From contig NZ_JBJQOQ010000011.1 of the NCBI RefSeq assembly GCF_046036945.1, positions 1 through 64,000 of the forward strand: 64,000 bases of DNA, read 5' to 3'. Numbering within the stretch: the stretch's first letter is position 1; each line of letters opens with the position of its first letter. The position numbers and the translations under genes are program-made. Positions 16,263-24,072 of this stretch are shown piece after piece. This DNA comes from Brevibacillus_C sp046036945. Its GTDB lineage: Bacteria > Bacillota > Bacilli > Brevibacillales > Brevibacillaceae. The notes under the pieces were generated by a model. That model did no database searches, had not been told where the DNA came from, and saw nothing but the letters and a program-made list of their open reading frames with translations.

Positions 16263-16613
16263 ATGAGCATGGAGCGTTTTACCGAAAGAGCGGTTGACAT
16301 AATCAAACGGATTCCCCCGGGAAAAGTGATGACATACGGGCAAATCGCGGCATTGGCCGGCAGCCCGAGGGGAGCCAGACAAGTCGTCAGAATTCTTCAC
16401 TCCATGAGCCGAAAGCATCGACTGCCCTGGCACAGAGTCATCAACGTAAAAGGCGAGATCGGGTTAAAGGACGATGAGTTTTATACTAAGCAGCTGCTCT
16501 ATCTCCAGGGTGAAGGCGTGGAATTTACGGACGGGCAGCGCGTAAATTTAGCCGTTTATCAATACCATCCAAGCGGGAGAGATCTGCCGTTCGACCCTGA
16601 CTTGGAAGTATAA
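16263..16613 (+). CDS. Alkyltransferase-like protein (ATL, MGMT family)
   Basis: 116 residues of the MGMT DNA-binding fold. The alkyl-acceptor motif PCHRV is replaced by PWHRV (residues 58-62), the hallmark of alkyltransferase-like proteins that bind O6-alkylguanine and flag it for nucleotide excision repair instead of repairing it. The helix-turn-helix with the arginine finger (GSPRGARQVVR near 37-47) is intact. ATG 16263 with AAGGATGG upstream. Next to a non-specific nuclease gene, though each has its own spacing. Confidence 0.88.
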   Translation: MSMERFTERAVDIIKRIPPGKVMTYGQIAALAGSPRGARQVVRILHSMSRKHRLPWHRVINVKGEIGLKDDEFYTKQLLYLQGEGVEFTDGQRVNLAVYQYHPSGRDLPFDPDLEV

Positions 16614-16672
16614 TGGATAAAAAGGGAGTCCAGTCCCTAAAGACCATGTAAACGAAAGGAGTGGACAGCGTG

Positions 16673-17518
16673 ATGACGGGTTACGATCCTTTGTTTCTTG
16701 GTGAGGAGGTTCCGCTGCCCCTTTTGCAGGGAAAAACGGCGGAAGATGCGCTGCAGGATGGAAGAGTGTATGACTTTACCCACTTTTCGATTGTGATGAA
16801 TGCAAGGCGGAGGTTCGCGGTCTTTTCTGCCGCGTGCGTAGATGAAGGCAAGTTTTTGGAGATTCCAAGGAATAACAAATCGTGGCACTTCGATGAGCGG
16901 ATCGGTGCAGAATATCAAGTTGGCCCTGAATACTACGTCCAGAACGACTACGACCGCGGACATTTGACGCGAAGAAAAGACGTCTGTTGGGGAACGCGCC
17001 AGGAAGCGGAAAAAGCGAACTACGACTCGTTTTGTTACGCCAATATCGCCCTGCAGCACCATAACTTCAACACGGGGATCTGGAACTGCCTGGAGGACTG
17101 GATTCTCTATCGTCTGAAAAATGAGAAAAAAATGCTCGTGATCACTGGTCCGATTTACAAGGAAACAGATGAGGAGTACTGCGGAGTCAACGGCAGGCCC
17201 GGCTGCCGGATACAGGTTCCGTTTGGCTTTTGGAAGAGTGTGTTTTTTGTCAACACGCAAAATCGTATCACAAACATGTCGTTCCTCATCCGGCAGAGTC
17301 CGGATCATTTGAACGAAGCATGTGAATATCAACGCCTGGAGACGTATCAAGTGCCACTCAGTACAATCACCAGAGAAACGGGGCTGCTGTTCAAGCCCGG
17401 CCTCTATGAAGCAAACCCGCTGTTCGTAGCGGTCAGCGGCTTGGCGGAAACAGAGCTTGACACCGCTCCAGTCAGACAGGTGATTCACCAGGCAGCAGAT
17501 TTGATCATGGAGAGATAG
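16673..17518 (+). CDS. DNA/RNA non-specific endonuclease (NUC family)
   Basis: 281 residues with the NUC signature DYDRGHLTRRKD (DRGH near 92-95; the histidine is the general base) and the metal-ligand asparagine in YANIALQHHNFNTGIWN. Unlike most family members it has no signal peptide or membrane anchor, so it may act inside the cell, be released on lysis, or need an inhibitor; no inhibitor gene is adjacent. Start at ATG 16673 (GTG 16670 is equally well placed) behind AAAGGAG; GTG 16661 is too close to that box. Confidence 0.85.
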   Translation: MTGYDPLFLGEEVPLPLLQGKTAEDALQDGRVYDFTHFSIVMNARRRFAVFSAACVDEGKFLEIPRNNKSWHFDERIGAEYQVGPEYYVQNDYDRGHLTRRKDVCWGTRQEAEKANYDSFCYANIALQHHNFNTGIWNCLEDWILYRLKNEKKMLVITGPIYKETDEEYCGVNGRPGCRIQVPFGFWKSVFFVNTQNRITNMSFLIRQSPDHLNEACEYQRLETYQVPLSTITRETGLLFKPGLYEANPLFVAVSGLAETELDTAPVRQVIHQAADLIMER

Positions 17519-17549
17519 TGAAACAATTGGGCTGAGAGGTTTTGACTAG

Positions 17550-17598
17550 GAGACTGTCCAAAAGGCAGCCATTGCCTTTTAGACGGTCTCTTTGTCTA
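17550..17598 (+). terminator. Terminator after nuclease gene
   Basis: 18-bp imperfect stem (17550-17567 with 17573-17590; AAAAGGCA/TGCCTTTT core) followed by TTTGTCT. Confidence 0.75.
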
Positions 17599-17726
17599 TG
17601 TTTTCGGCAGCCGAATCTGATCGCTTTTGCACAAATGAGGGTTTTATGAAGGTTTGCCTGTCGGTTCATGACGATAAAGGCATGAAAAGGCTTTGTGCTA
17701 CATGGCTCATTGCGAATGTAATTCCA

Positions 17727-17766
17727 TTTTTTGGCGGCAGGAACTTTATTTCCTGACGCCGAAAAA
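17727..17766. repeat. Extended palindrome with inverted A/T polarity
   Basis: 17-bp arms (17727-17743, 17750-17766) with two mismatches and a 6-nt loop. The T-run is on the 5' side and the A-run on the 3' side on both strands, so it is not an ordinary terminator. No gene is visible between 17599 and 17814. Confidence 0.55.
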
Positions 17767-17814
17767 TGAGTGTACTTAAAATAATAGGGAGAACCAAAAA
17801 AATTTTTAACGGGC

Positions 17815-17843
17815 TGTCGATTCAGTCAAGTTTCATTCGTCGT
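17815..17843 (+). promoter_or_regulatory. ECF42-type promoter, site 1
   Basis: TGTCGA at 17815-17820, 17-bp spacer, CGTCGT at 17838-17843, 76 bp before the first DGPF gene. Identical core and spacing at sites 19632-19660 and 20181-20209; the preceding bases (TTCATT before CGTCGT) are also shared with site 3. Confidence 0.8.
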
Positions 17844-17919
17844 ATACTTAGAGGCGGATATACTCGGACAGTTATGATACCGGTGTACAAGCTTCACTTT
17901 TAAACTGGAGGTACCAAAA

Positions 17920-18354
17920 ATGAGATTTATGATGATTGTGAAAGCCACTACAGATTCAGAGGCAGGGACTCTACCCAGCCAAGATCTTATTGATGCCATG
18001 CAGAAATATAACGAGGAATTGGCAAAGGCCGGTGTTTTGCTCGCTGCTGACGGACTGCAGCCCAGTTCAAGTGGTATCCGAATTTCCTATCCGGAGCCTG
18101 GAGGCAAACCAAAGGTGATCGACGGTCCGTTCACGGAGGCCAAGGAATTGATCGCAGGATATACACTGATCGAAGTCAAATCAAGGGAAGAGGCGATTGA
18201 ATGGGCGTTGCGCATGCCGGATCCCCATGGATTTGGACAGGGCGAAATTGAGCTTAGACAAGTGTTTGAGGCGGAGGACTTAACGAACAATCCTGAATGG
18301 CTGGCGAACGAAGCAGCACTTCGCAAACAGCTTAAGGAGCAGAAGAAAGCGTGA
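17920..18354 (+). CDS. YCII/DGPF-domain protein
   Basis: 144 residues of the YCII-related dimeric alpha-beta barrel family. It contains the name-giving DGPFTEAKE (67-75) and RMPDP, and starts MRFMMIVKAT. DGPF proteins are the standard genomic companions of ECF42 sigma factors; their biochemical role is unknown. The stop overlaps the GTG of the sigma gene by 4 bp. Transcribed from the ECF42-type promoter at 17815-17843, so it is probably autoregulated by the sigma factor encoded next. Confidence 0.88.
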   Translation: MRFMMIVKATTDSEAGTLPSQDLIDAMQKYNEELAKAGVLLAADGLQPSSSGIRISYPEPGGKPKVIDGPFTEAKELIAGYTLIEVKSREEAIEWALRMPDPHGFGQGEIELRQVFEAEDLTNNPEWLANEAALRKQLKEQKKA

Positions 18355-19616
18355 CGTTGTCCCATACTCATCGGACCATTGACGCCATATGGCGAATGGA
18401 ATCAGCAAAGCTGATAGCGGGGTTGACGAGAATGGTACGGGACGTGGGTCTCGCGGAAGACCTTGCCCAGGATGCCCTGCTGATTGCCCTTGAACGATGG
18501 CCGGAGACCGGCATTCCAGACAAGCCGGGTGCCTGGCTGATGACAACAGCCAAACGGCGAGCGATCGATCTGATACGAAGGACCAAACTCCGTGACGAGA
18601 AATACGCAGAGATTGCCCGCCATACGGATTTGTTTACAGAAGAAGACGTGGATCGTGCTTTAGACGGGGAGATCGAAGATGATCTCCTTCGTCTGATCTT
18701 TATGACTTGCCATCCGGTATTGTCACAGGATGCCAGAGTTGCCTTGACGCTGCGCCTGTTATGCGGGCTTACCACTGATGAAATCGCACGTTCTTTCCTT
18801 GTCGCCGAATCAACGATAGCCCAGCGGATTGTCCGGGCAAAGAGAACGCTAAGCGCGGAAAAGGTTCCTTACGAGATGCCGGCAGGAGAAGAACTCCAGG
18901 AACGCTTGTCTGCCGTACTCGAAGTCATTTACCTGATGTTCAATGAAGGGTATTCGGCAACCTCCGGGGATAATTGGATACGTCCGCTGCTCTGCCAGGA
19001 GGCGCTCAGACTGGGGCGCATACTTGCCGAGATCATACCTCACGAACCGGAAGTTCACGGACTGGTTGCTCTAATGGAGATACAATCCTCGCGGTTAAAA
19101 ACACGGGTCAGTGCCACGGGCGAACCCGTACTTTTGATGGACCAAAACCGGGCGCGGTGGGACCGCCTGTTGATCCGCCGCGGCTTGGCGGCACTTGAGC
19201 GCTGCCAGAAGCTGGGACGGCCGCTCGGTCCTTACTCGCTGCAGGCTGCGATCACTGCTTGCCATGCTCAGGCGCCTACTGCTGCCGAAACGGATTGGAT
19301 CCGCATTGCAGCCCTGTACGAAGCACTCTCCAGAGCATCGCCATCGCCGATCGTCGAACTAAATCGGGCAGTCGCCATCTCCATGGCCTTTGGTCCTGCT
19401 TTCGGACTGCAGATTGTGGACGAGCTTGGTACCGAACCTTCCCTGAAGGAGTACCATCTGCTGCCAAGCGTTCGCGGCGATCTTCTGGTGAAGCTGGGGC
19501 GGTTCGAGGAGGCCCGGGCGGAATTTGAACGGGCGGCGTCGATGACCCGAAATCTGCGTGAGCAGAAGCTTTTACTGAATCGAGCCGCAGAATGTGAGTC
19601 TGAAGCTTCGAATTAA
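18351..19616 (+). CDS. ECF42-type RNA polymerase sigma factor (DUF6596 extension)
   Basis: 421 residues, twice the size of a classical ECF factor. Region 2 (about 8-75) holds DVGLAEDLAQDALLIALERW and WLMTTAKRRAIDLIRR. Region 4 (120-170) ends AESTIAQRIVRAKRTL. The remaining 250 residues are the DUF6596/TPR-like C-terminal extension of ECF42, thought to replace an anti-sigma factor; no anti-sigma gene is present. GTG 18351 overlaps the DGPF stop. Expected to recognise the three TGTCGA-N17-CGTCGT promoters found here. Confidence 0.92.
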   Translation: MTLSHTHRTIDAIWRMESAKLIAGLTRMVRDVGLAEDLAQDALLIALERWPETGIPDKPGAWLMTTAKRRAIDLIRRTKLRDEKYAEIARHTDLFTEEDVDRALDGEIEDDLLRLIFMTCHPVLSQDARVALTLRLLCGLTTDEIARSFLVAESTIAQRIVRAKRTLSAEKVPYEMPAGEELQERLSAVLEVIYLMFNEGYSATSGDNWIRPLLCQEALRLGRILAEIIPHEPEVHGLVALMEIQSSRLKTRVSATGEPVLLMDQNRARWDRLLIRRGLAALERCQKLGRPLGPYSLQAAITACHAQAPTAAETDWIRIAALYEALSRASPSPIVELNRAVAISMAFGPAFGLQIVDELGTEPSLKEYHLLPSVRGDLLVKLGRFEEARAEFERAASMTRNLREQKLLLNRAAECESEASN

Positions 19617-19631
19617 TTTTTTCTGCTGCCT

Positions 19632-19660
19632 TGTCGATTAGATGGTTTCCCGTTCGTCGT
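19632..19660 (+). promoter_or_regulatory. ECF42-type promoter, site 2
   Basis: TGTCGA 19632-19637, 17-bp spacer, CGTCGT 19655-19660, 70 bp before the second DGPF gene. Confidence 0.8.
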
Positions 19661-19730
19661 CATAATAGGGGAAGGGATACGGCATCCAGTAGCTGCCTCA
19701 AGCCATCTTCCCACTAGGAGGGGAACCATC

Positions 19731-20168
19731 ATGCGATATATGTTAATGGTCAAGTCGACAGGGTACTCGGAGGCGGGGGTAAAGCACGGGCGGGAATACA
19801 ACGATGCCATGATTGCGTTCAGGCAGTCTTTGGCGAGAGCCGGTGTACTCCTTGCGGCAGAAGATCTTCAGCCTAGCTCCAGCGGGATCAGGATTACGTA
19901 TCCATTACAAGGGGGAAAACCTGAAGTGAATGTCGGCCCATTTCCGGTGGATCAACAGCTGATTGCCGGCTATACGCTGATCGATGTGACAACAGAGGAG
20001 GAGGCTGTGGAGTGGGCGCTTCGGATGCCGGTCCCAATCAGCCATGGTGAATATGAAATCGAGATGCGGAAGCTTCAAGAGAATCTTGATGCGATGCGCG
20101 ACCCCAGAGCACTGGCTATGGAAGGCGATTTAGAGGACCAGATCAACATGCTAAAAAAATATAAATAA
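19731..20168 (+). CDS. YCII/DGPF-domain protein, second copy
   Basis: 145 residues, paralogous to 17920-18354 along its length (ARAGVLLAAEDLQPSSSGIRI against the matching segment there). The DGPF motif is altered to VGPFPVDQQL, so the family's signature acid is lost in this copy. ATG 19731 follows AGGAGGGG. It has its own ECF42-type promoter at 19632-19660 and is therefore probably a separate transcription unit of the same regulon. Confidence 0.85.
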   Translation: MRYMLMVKSTGYSEAGVKHGREYNDAMIAFRQSLARAGVLLAAEDLQPSSSGIRITYPLQGGKPEVNVGPFPVDQQLIAGYTLIDVTTEEEAVEWALRMPVPISHGEYEIEMRKLQENLDAMRDPRALAMEGDLEDQINMLKKYK

Positions 20169-20180
20169 TTTCATTACCCT

Positions 20181-20209
20181 TGTCGAATTCACCAATGTTC
20201 ATTCGTCGT
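20181..20209 (+). promoter_or_regulatory. ECF42-type promoter, site 3
   Basis: TGTCGA 20181-20186, 17-bp spacer, CGTCGT 20204-20209, 43 bp before the VOC-family pseudogene. Confidence 0.8.
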
Positions 20210-20252
20210 AATTATGAAATGACAAAATTTAATGGAAAGGTTGTTGAAAAAT

Positions 20253-20649
20253 ATGGGAGCACAATTAAACCCTTTTGTGATGTCGGAGGATGCCAGAAGC
20301 CAGGCCAATTTTTACGTAGAAGCACTCGGCGGGCAAATTCTCTCTCACTACGTTCGGTGAGATGCCGGGAACCCCGGAAGCGGTGAAAGATAAAGTCATG
20401 CATATGGCTTTGACGGTAGCTGGAACGAATACGCTGATGATGAGCGATTCCTTTGAACCGGTATCCGGCAGCCGCAGCATCTGTCTTGCCTTGACCTTTG
20501 ACGATGAGACGGAAGCAAAAACGGCATTTGCCAAACTCAGCGAGGGTGGTGAAATCAAGTATCCTTTTGCCCTTCAGCCTTGGGGGGCTTATGGTGAAAT
20601 CGTAGATAAGTTCGGAGTGACGTGGCAGATCACCAAACCCAATAGATAA
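20253..20649 (+). pseudogene. VOC/PhnB-like protein, frameshifted
   Basis: From ATG 20253 the reading frame gives a typical VOC/PhnB start (MGAQLNPFVMSEDARSQANF, then YVEALGGQILSH) but stops at a TGA near 20357. The rest of the family (EMPGTPEAVKDKVMHMALTV through WGAYGEIVDKFGVTWQI) continues in another frame from about 20345 to 20649. One net extra base, or two missing, in the TCTCTCACTACG region explains it. PhnB-like VOC proteins are frequent ECF42 partners, and an ECF42-type promoter precedes it. A sequencing error in the short CT repeat cannot be excluded. Confidence 0.82.
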
Positions 20650-20664
20650 AGGAGCGATGCTTGA

Positions 20665-21006
20665 ATGAACCAGGAAGTAACTGATTTTATTGAAGCGATA
20701 AAGGAACCTTGGCAGAAGGAACTGTCCACTCATTTGCGCGAGCTTGTCCACAAAGCCATTCCGGACGCGCATGAACGTGTTCAGTATAAAAAACCCCATT
20801 TTTTGAAAAACGGAAAATACGCCGCTGTCATCTCCACATCGAAAGACGCGGTTAGCTTTACAATCTTTCATACTGCCGAGCTGGAGCTTCCGGAAGGCAT
20901 GTTCGATGGTCCACCGGAAAGGAAAACACTGAAGCTGCGCAAAGGGGATACGTTTGATTCCGGGCAGTTGGTGTCATGGATTAGCCAGGCTTCAGGCTCA
21001 CTTTAA
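20665..21006 (+). CDS. DUF1801 domain protein
   Basis: 113 residues with the DUF1801 (YdhG-like) pattern: LRELVHKAIPDAHERVQYKKPHF early, then KLRKGD near the end. Family members are small alpha-beta proteins, one of which is implicated in iron handling in Bacillus; the role here is unknown. ATG 20665 has AAAGGAG ten bases upstream and lies 15 bp after the VOC pseudogene, so it is probably co-transcribed from ECF42 promoter site 3. Confidence 0.82.
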   Translation: MNQEVTDFIEAIKEPWQKELSTHLRELVHKAIPDAHERVQYKKPHFLKNGKYAAVISTSKDAVSFTIFHTAELELPEGMFDGPPERKTLKLRKGDTFDSGQLVSWISQASGSL

Positions 21007-21070
21007 TCGCACGGGAATTTCGAATAAGTGGATTGCCATTTGCTTGTCGTACCTTTGTGGCAGACACGGC

Positions 21071-21119
21071 GGCTTGAATAGGGCTTTCTTATATCGCCCT
21101 ATTTAAGCCCCTGTTTTTT
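21071..21119 (+). terminator. Hairpin between DUF1801 gene and IS remnant
   Basis: 14-bp stem (21071-21084 GGCTTGAATAGGGC with 21096-21109, one mismatch) followed by CCTGTTTTTTT. It serves as a terminator, or is the terminal structure of the adjacent insertion-sequence remnant. Confidence 0.7.
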
Positions 21120-21201
21120 TGATTGGCTCTTTTCGTGTAGATTGTTGCTATTTTGCCCATACTCCCAAAAATGATAAAATTCCGGAAAAGAGTGTTGAGC
21201 G

Positions 21202-21735
21202 ATGTGGCAAGATGTTTACGCTGATTTTACTGATATACCTAAACAAGACCAAATTACGCTTTTTAATCGCCTAAAAGTAGATTTTTTCTCTACCGAAGAG
21301 GATTCAGGCTCACGTATCTTGGAAAGTGAACTAAATATTTCCGTATGATGATAGACGAATACACCTTGCCTAAAATTGCCGAAGAGCTTAATATTCACAT
21401 CTCTACTTGCTTCTATTGGAGACACAAGATTCGATTTGCGTTACGTTCGTTAGGTTTTGAAGGATTGAAAGGTATTGTAGAAAGCAATGAAACCTTCTTC
21501 AAAGAGCCTTTTAAATGTCGTAAAGTTGAAGGCAGAGAACCTAAAGAGCGTGGTGGAAAAGACCCAAAAAGAGGAATTAGTGGTCTTAAAATCGCTGTTG
21601 TTGTAGCCCAAGACCGTAACGGTCAAGTAGTAATAGGAAAAGCTGGTCGTGGACGTGTACGAGCGGAGGAAATAGATGCAGTAGCTCTTATTGAACTAAA
21701 GCACCCCGTTAATAATAAGAAACAAGTATTTAATT
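21202..21735 (+). mobile_element. Decayed IS1595-family (ISXO2-like) element
   Basis: From 21345 the frame reads LPKIAEELNIHISTCFYWRHKIRFAL..GIVESNETFFKEPFK, the HTH and first catalytic block of IS1595-type DDE transposases. The expected D of VE(S/A)DE is N here. An upstream frame (21202-21348, about 48 residues, MWQDVYADF) is a separate remnant, with the zinc-ribbon segment deleted between them. The C-terminal catalytic residues are missing after about residue 120. No intact terminal repeats or target duplication could be identified. Confidence 0.72.
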
Positions 21736-22043
21736 TAATATTTACTATCGGCTGTAAGTATCAAAAATGCACCAATAACTAAGACAAGGATAAATGCCAT
21801 TAAAGCTAAACCGAAAACATAAGGCTTTAAGAAAATACTTATAAGAACGATAGGAGACCCAACCATAGCGAATATTGACGCAAATTTAGTATAACGGATA
21901 AGATTTGGAGAGATTTCAGGTTCTTCTTTATACATCCACCTTTTTCCAAGTAAAATACTATCTTCTGGGCAATTATAAGTCCAAATCAAGAATCCATATA
22001 ATGGAATCATAAAAATTACTGTTATGAAAATATCACTTATCAT
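21735..22043 (-). CDS. Small membrane protein
   Basis: 102 residues with three transmembrane segments (about 3-22, 58-78, 80-99). Between the first two is WMYKEEPEISPNLIRYTK, reminiscent of small Firmicute DUF6199-like membrane proteins. ATG 22043 with GGGG upstream is preferred to the GTG at 22055. Its 3' end abuts the decayed transposase, which may have inserted next to it. Function unknown. Confidence 0.62.
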   Translation of the reverse strand: MISDIFITVIFMIPLYGFLIWTYNCPEDSILLGKRWMYKEEPEISPNLIRYTKFASIFAMVGSPIVLISIFLKPYVFGLALMAFILVLVIGAFLILTADSKY

Positions 22044-22453
22044 ATTGTTCCCCACTAATTAATTTTTAATAGTAAGTCTTGTTCAATAAGAAAAATGACC
22101 GCCGCAGCAATTCTTATTTGAGGTATTCGACAAATTCGGATATTTTTCCTTCATCTTGAACTAAACCGTTAGTTGAACAAATATTATGATAATTATACTA
22201 TGAATGGTTACTTTTTCCTATTTTTTATCTGTTATTACATAGCAACAAAGTTTCCGAAAACAGCCTTTTGATTTCATCGAAACTGCTCCTCCCGGATAAG
22301 AAATCTTCCTTACACTTAGAATGAAGAAACCTCTTTACATAAGTCAGAGATAGCGCTAACGTTGAAAGTGATCGTTTGGACAAGGATAGGGACATCCTTC
22401 TGCCCGAACTAGTGAAGATCTCGTTGCAACCTACACAAAAGGAGATTGGAAAA
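22044..22453. other. 410-bp AT-rich gap with no recognisable gene
   Basis: Both strands lack a convincing coding sequence. The base composition changes sharply from AT-rich here to GC-rich at the mqnB start. The only landmark is the AAAGGAG ribosome site of mqnB at 22438-22444. No clear promoter hexamer pair could be assigned. Confidence 0.5.
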
Positions 22454-23149
22454 GTGAATGTAGAAAGTTCTCCAGAATCCTCAGACTCCCGTCAACAGGA
22501 AGCGGGGATGCGCGTGCTGGTAATGACCTCCGTCCAGGCCGAACGGGACGCCGTCTTGCGCGGACTTAACGGCTGCGGCCGCTTTGACGTTATCGTTGGC
22601 GGCGTTGGACCAGCGGCAGCTGCTGCCAGCACAGCCACAGCATTGGCTGCTAATCGGTACGATCTGGTCATCTGCGCCGGAATCGCAGGCGGTTTTGCCG
22701 GGATGGCGGAATTGGGCTCGATCGTAGTGGCGAGCGAGATTGTCGCCGCCGACCTGGGAGCCGAGACACCGGAGGGTTTTTGCAGCCTGGACAAGCTGGG
22801 ATTCGGAACCGCCCGCGTTCCGGTCGACAGCGATCTCGCCGGCCAGGTGGCCAAGGCGATGCAGGCCGCCGGACTGGCCGCAAAGACCGGCCCCGTCCTC
22901 ACCGTATCGACGGTGACAGGTACGGCCGAGACGGCTGACGAGCTGGCCCAACGGGTGGCGGGTGCGGCCGCCGAGGCGATGGAAGGGTACGGCGTCGCGA
23001 CTGCGGCTCATCAAAGGGGACTGCCGATTCTGGAAATTCGATCCATATCTAACCAGGTCGGGCCGCGCAATCGGGCAGCCTGGCGGATCGAAGAAGCTTT
23101 GCGTGCGCTGGAATCAGCAAGTTCAGTATTACGGGAGGTATTATCATGA
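22454..23149 (+). CDS. mqnB: Futalosine hydrolase (MqnB)
   Basis: 231 residues of the nucleoside-phosphorylase fold. It cleaves futalosine to dehypoxanthine futalosine and hypoxanthine in the alternative menaquinone pathway. Visible are MRVLVMTSVQAERDAVLRGL, the glycine-rich DLVICAGIAGGFAG, and EGYGVATAAHQRGLPILEIR with the IRSISNQVG ending typical of MqnB. GTG 22454 has AAAGGAG nine bases upstream; the longer reading from 22376 lacks a site. It overlaps mqnD by 4 bp. The codons are strongly G/C-ending compared with neighbours. Confidence 0.92.
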   Translation: MNVESSPESSDSRQQEAGMRVLVMTSVQAERDAVLRGLNGCGRFDVIVGGVGPAAAAASTATALAANRYDLVICAGIAGGFAGMAELGSIVVASEIVAADLGAETPEGFCSLDKLGFGTARVPVDSDLAGQVAKAMQAAGLAAKTGPVLTVSTVTGTAETADELAQRVAGAAAEAMEGYGVATAAHQRGLPILEIRSISNQVGPRNRAAWRIEEALRALESASSVLREVLS

Positions 23150-23979
23150 AGATTGCTTTTTCACCATGTCCCAATGACACCTTCGTCTTCCATGCCTGGG
23201 TGCACGGTCTCGTGCCGGGTGCGCCGAAGCTGGACGTGACGTACGCTGACATCGATATCACCAATGGCTTGGCAACTCGTCCCGACGGGCCGGAGGTGCT
23301 CAAGATCTCGTATGCAGCCCTGCCCTGGGTGTTATCCGAGTACGCGCTGCTGCCTTGCGGGGGAGCGCTTGGCAGAGGCTGCGGTCCTCTGGTGTTGACC
23401 AAAGGCGCCACGGCTGACCCGGCTGTGCTGTCCGGCCGCCGGGTAGCGGTACCCAGTGAACGGTCGACGGCCTACCTGCTGTTCCGACTGTGGGCAGCCC
23501 AAAACGTTCCGGGTGGTGTGGGCGAGATCGTCGTGATGCCGTTCCACCAAATCATGCCGGCTGTCCGCGACGGTCTGATCGATGCTGGTCTGGTGATCCA
23601 CGAGGCCCGTTTCACCTACCCTTCGTACGGACTGACGCTGTTGGCAGACCTCGGCAACTGGTGGGAGACCGACACAGGTCTGCCGATTCCGCTCGGCGCC
23701 ATCATCGCCCGCCGGACACTTGATTTGGACGCGATCGCGGGCTGGACACGCGCGTCGGTCGAATACGCCTGGGCCCACCCGGAAGCGTCGCAGGAGTACG
23801 TGATGTGCCACGCTCAGGAGCTGGCTCCCGAGGTTGCCAAAGCCCATATCGATCTGTACGTAAACAAGTTCACCGCCGATTTGGGCGAAGACGGGTACGC
23901 GGCGGTAACCGGCCTGCTCGACCGGGCTGCACGGGAAGGACTTGTGCCAGAAGTGGATTTGGCCGCGCTGAGATATTGA
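23146..23979 (+). CDS. mqnD: 1,4-dihydroxy-6-naphthoate synthase (MqnD)
   Basis: 277 residues, periplasmic-binding-protein fold, cytoplasmic. It converts cyclic dehypoxanthine futalosine to 1,4-dihydroxy-6-naphthoate. The family landmarks are KIAFSPCPNDTFVFHAWVHG at 2-21, LPCGGALGRGCGPLV near 70-84, and VIHEARFTY near 149-157. Start ATG 23146 overlaps the mqnB stop. The remaining mqn genes are not in this window, so the pathway is split. Confidence 0.93.
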   Translation: MKIAFSPCPNDTFVFHAWVHGLVPGAPKLDVTYADIDITNGLATRPDGPEVLKISYAALPWVLSEYALLPCGGALGRGCGPLVLTKGATADPAVLSGRRVAVPSERSTAYLLFRLWAAQNVPGGVGEIVVMPFHQIMPAVRDGLIDAGLVIHEARFTYPSYGLTLLADLGNWWETDTGLPIPLGAIIARRTLDLDAIAGWTRASVEYAWAHPEASQEYVMCHAQELAPEVAKAHIDLYVNKFTADLGEDGYAAVTGLLDRAAREGLVPEVDLAALRY

Positions 23980-24000
23980 CGATTGGAAGCAAGAGAGTCG

Positions 24001-24046
24001 CGCCGCTTCAACGCCATTGTGCCGTTGAAGCTGGCGTATTTTTTTT
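24001..24046 (+). terminator. Terminator of mqnBD
   Basis: 9-bp perfect stem (GCTTCAACG 24005-24013 with CGTTGAAGC 24023-24031), extendable by CGCC/GGCG, followed by TATTTTTTTT. Confidence 0.85.
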
Positions 24047-24072
24047 GCCGGAATCCGCTGCTTTTTTAGGAA

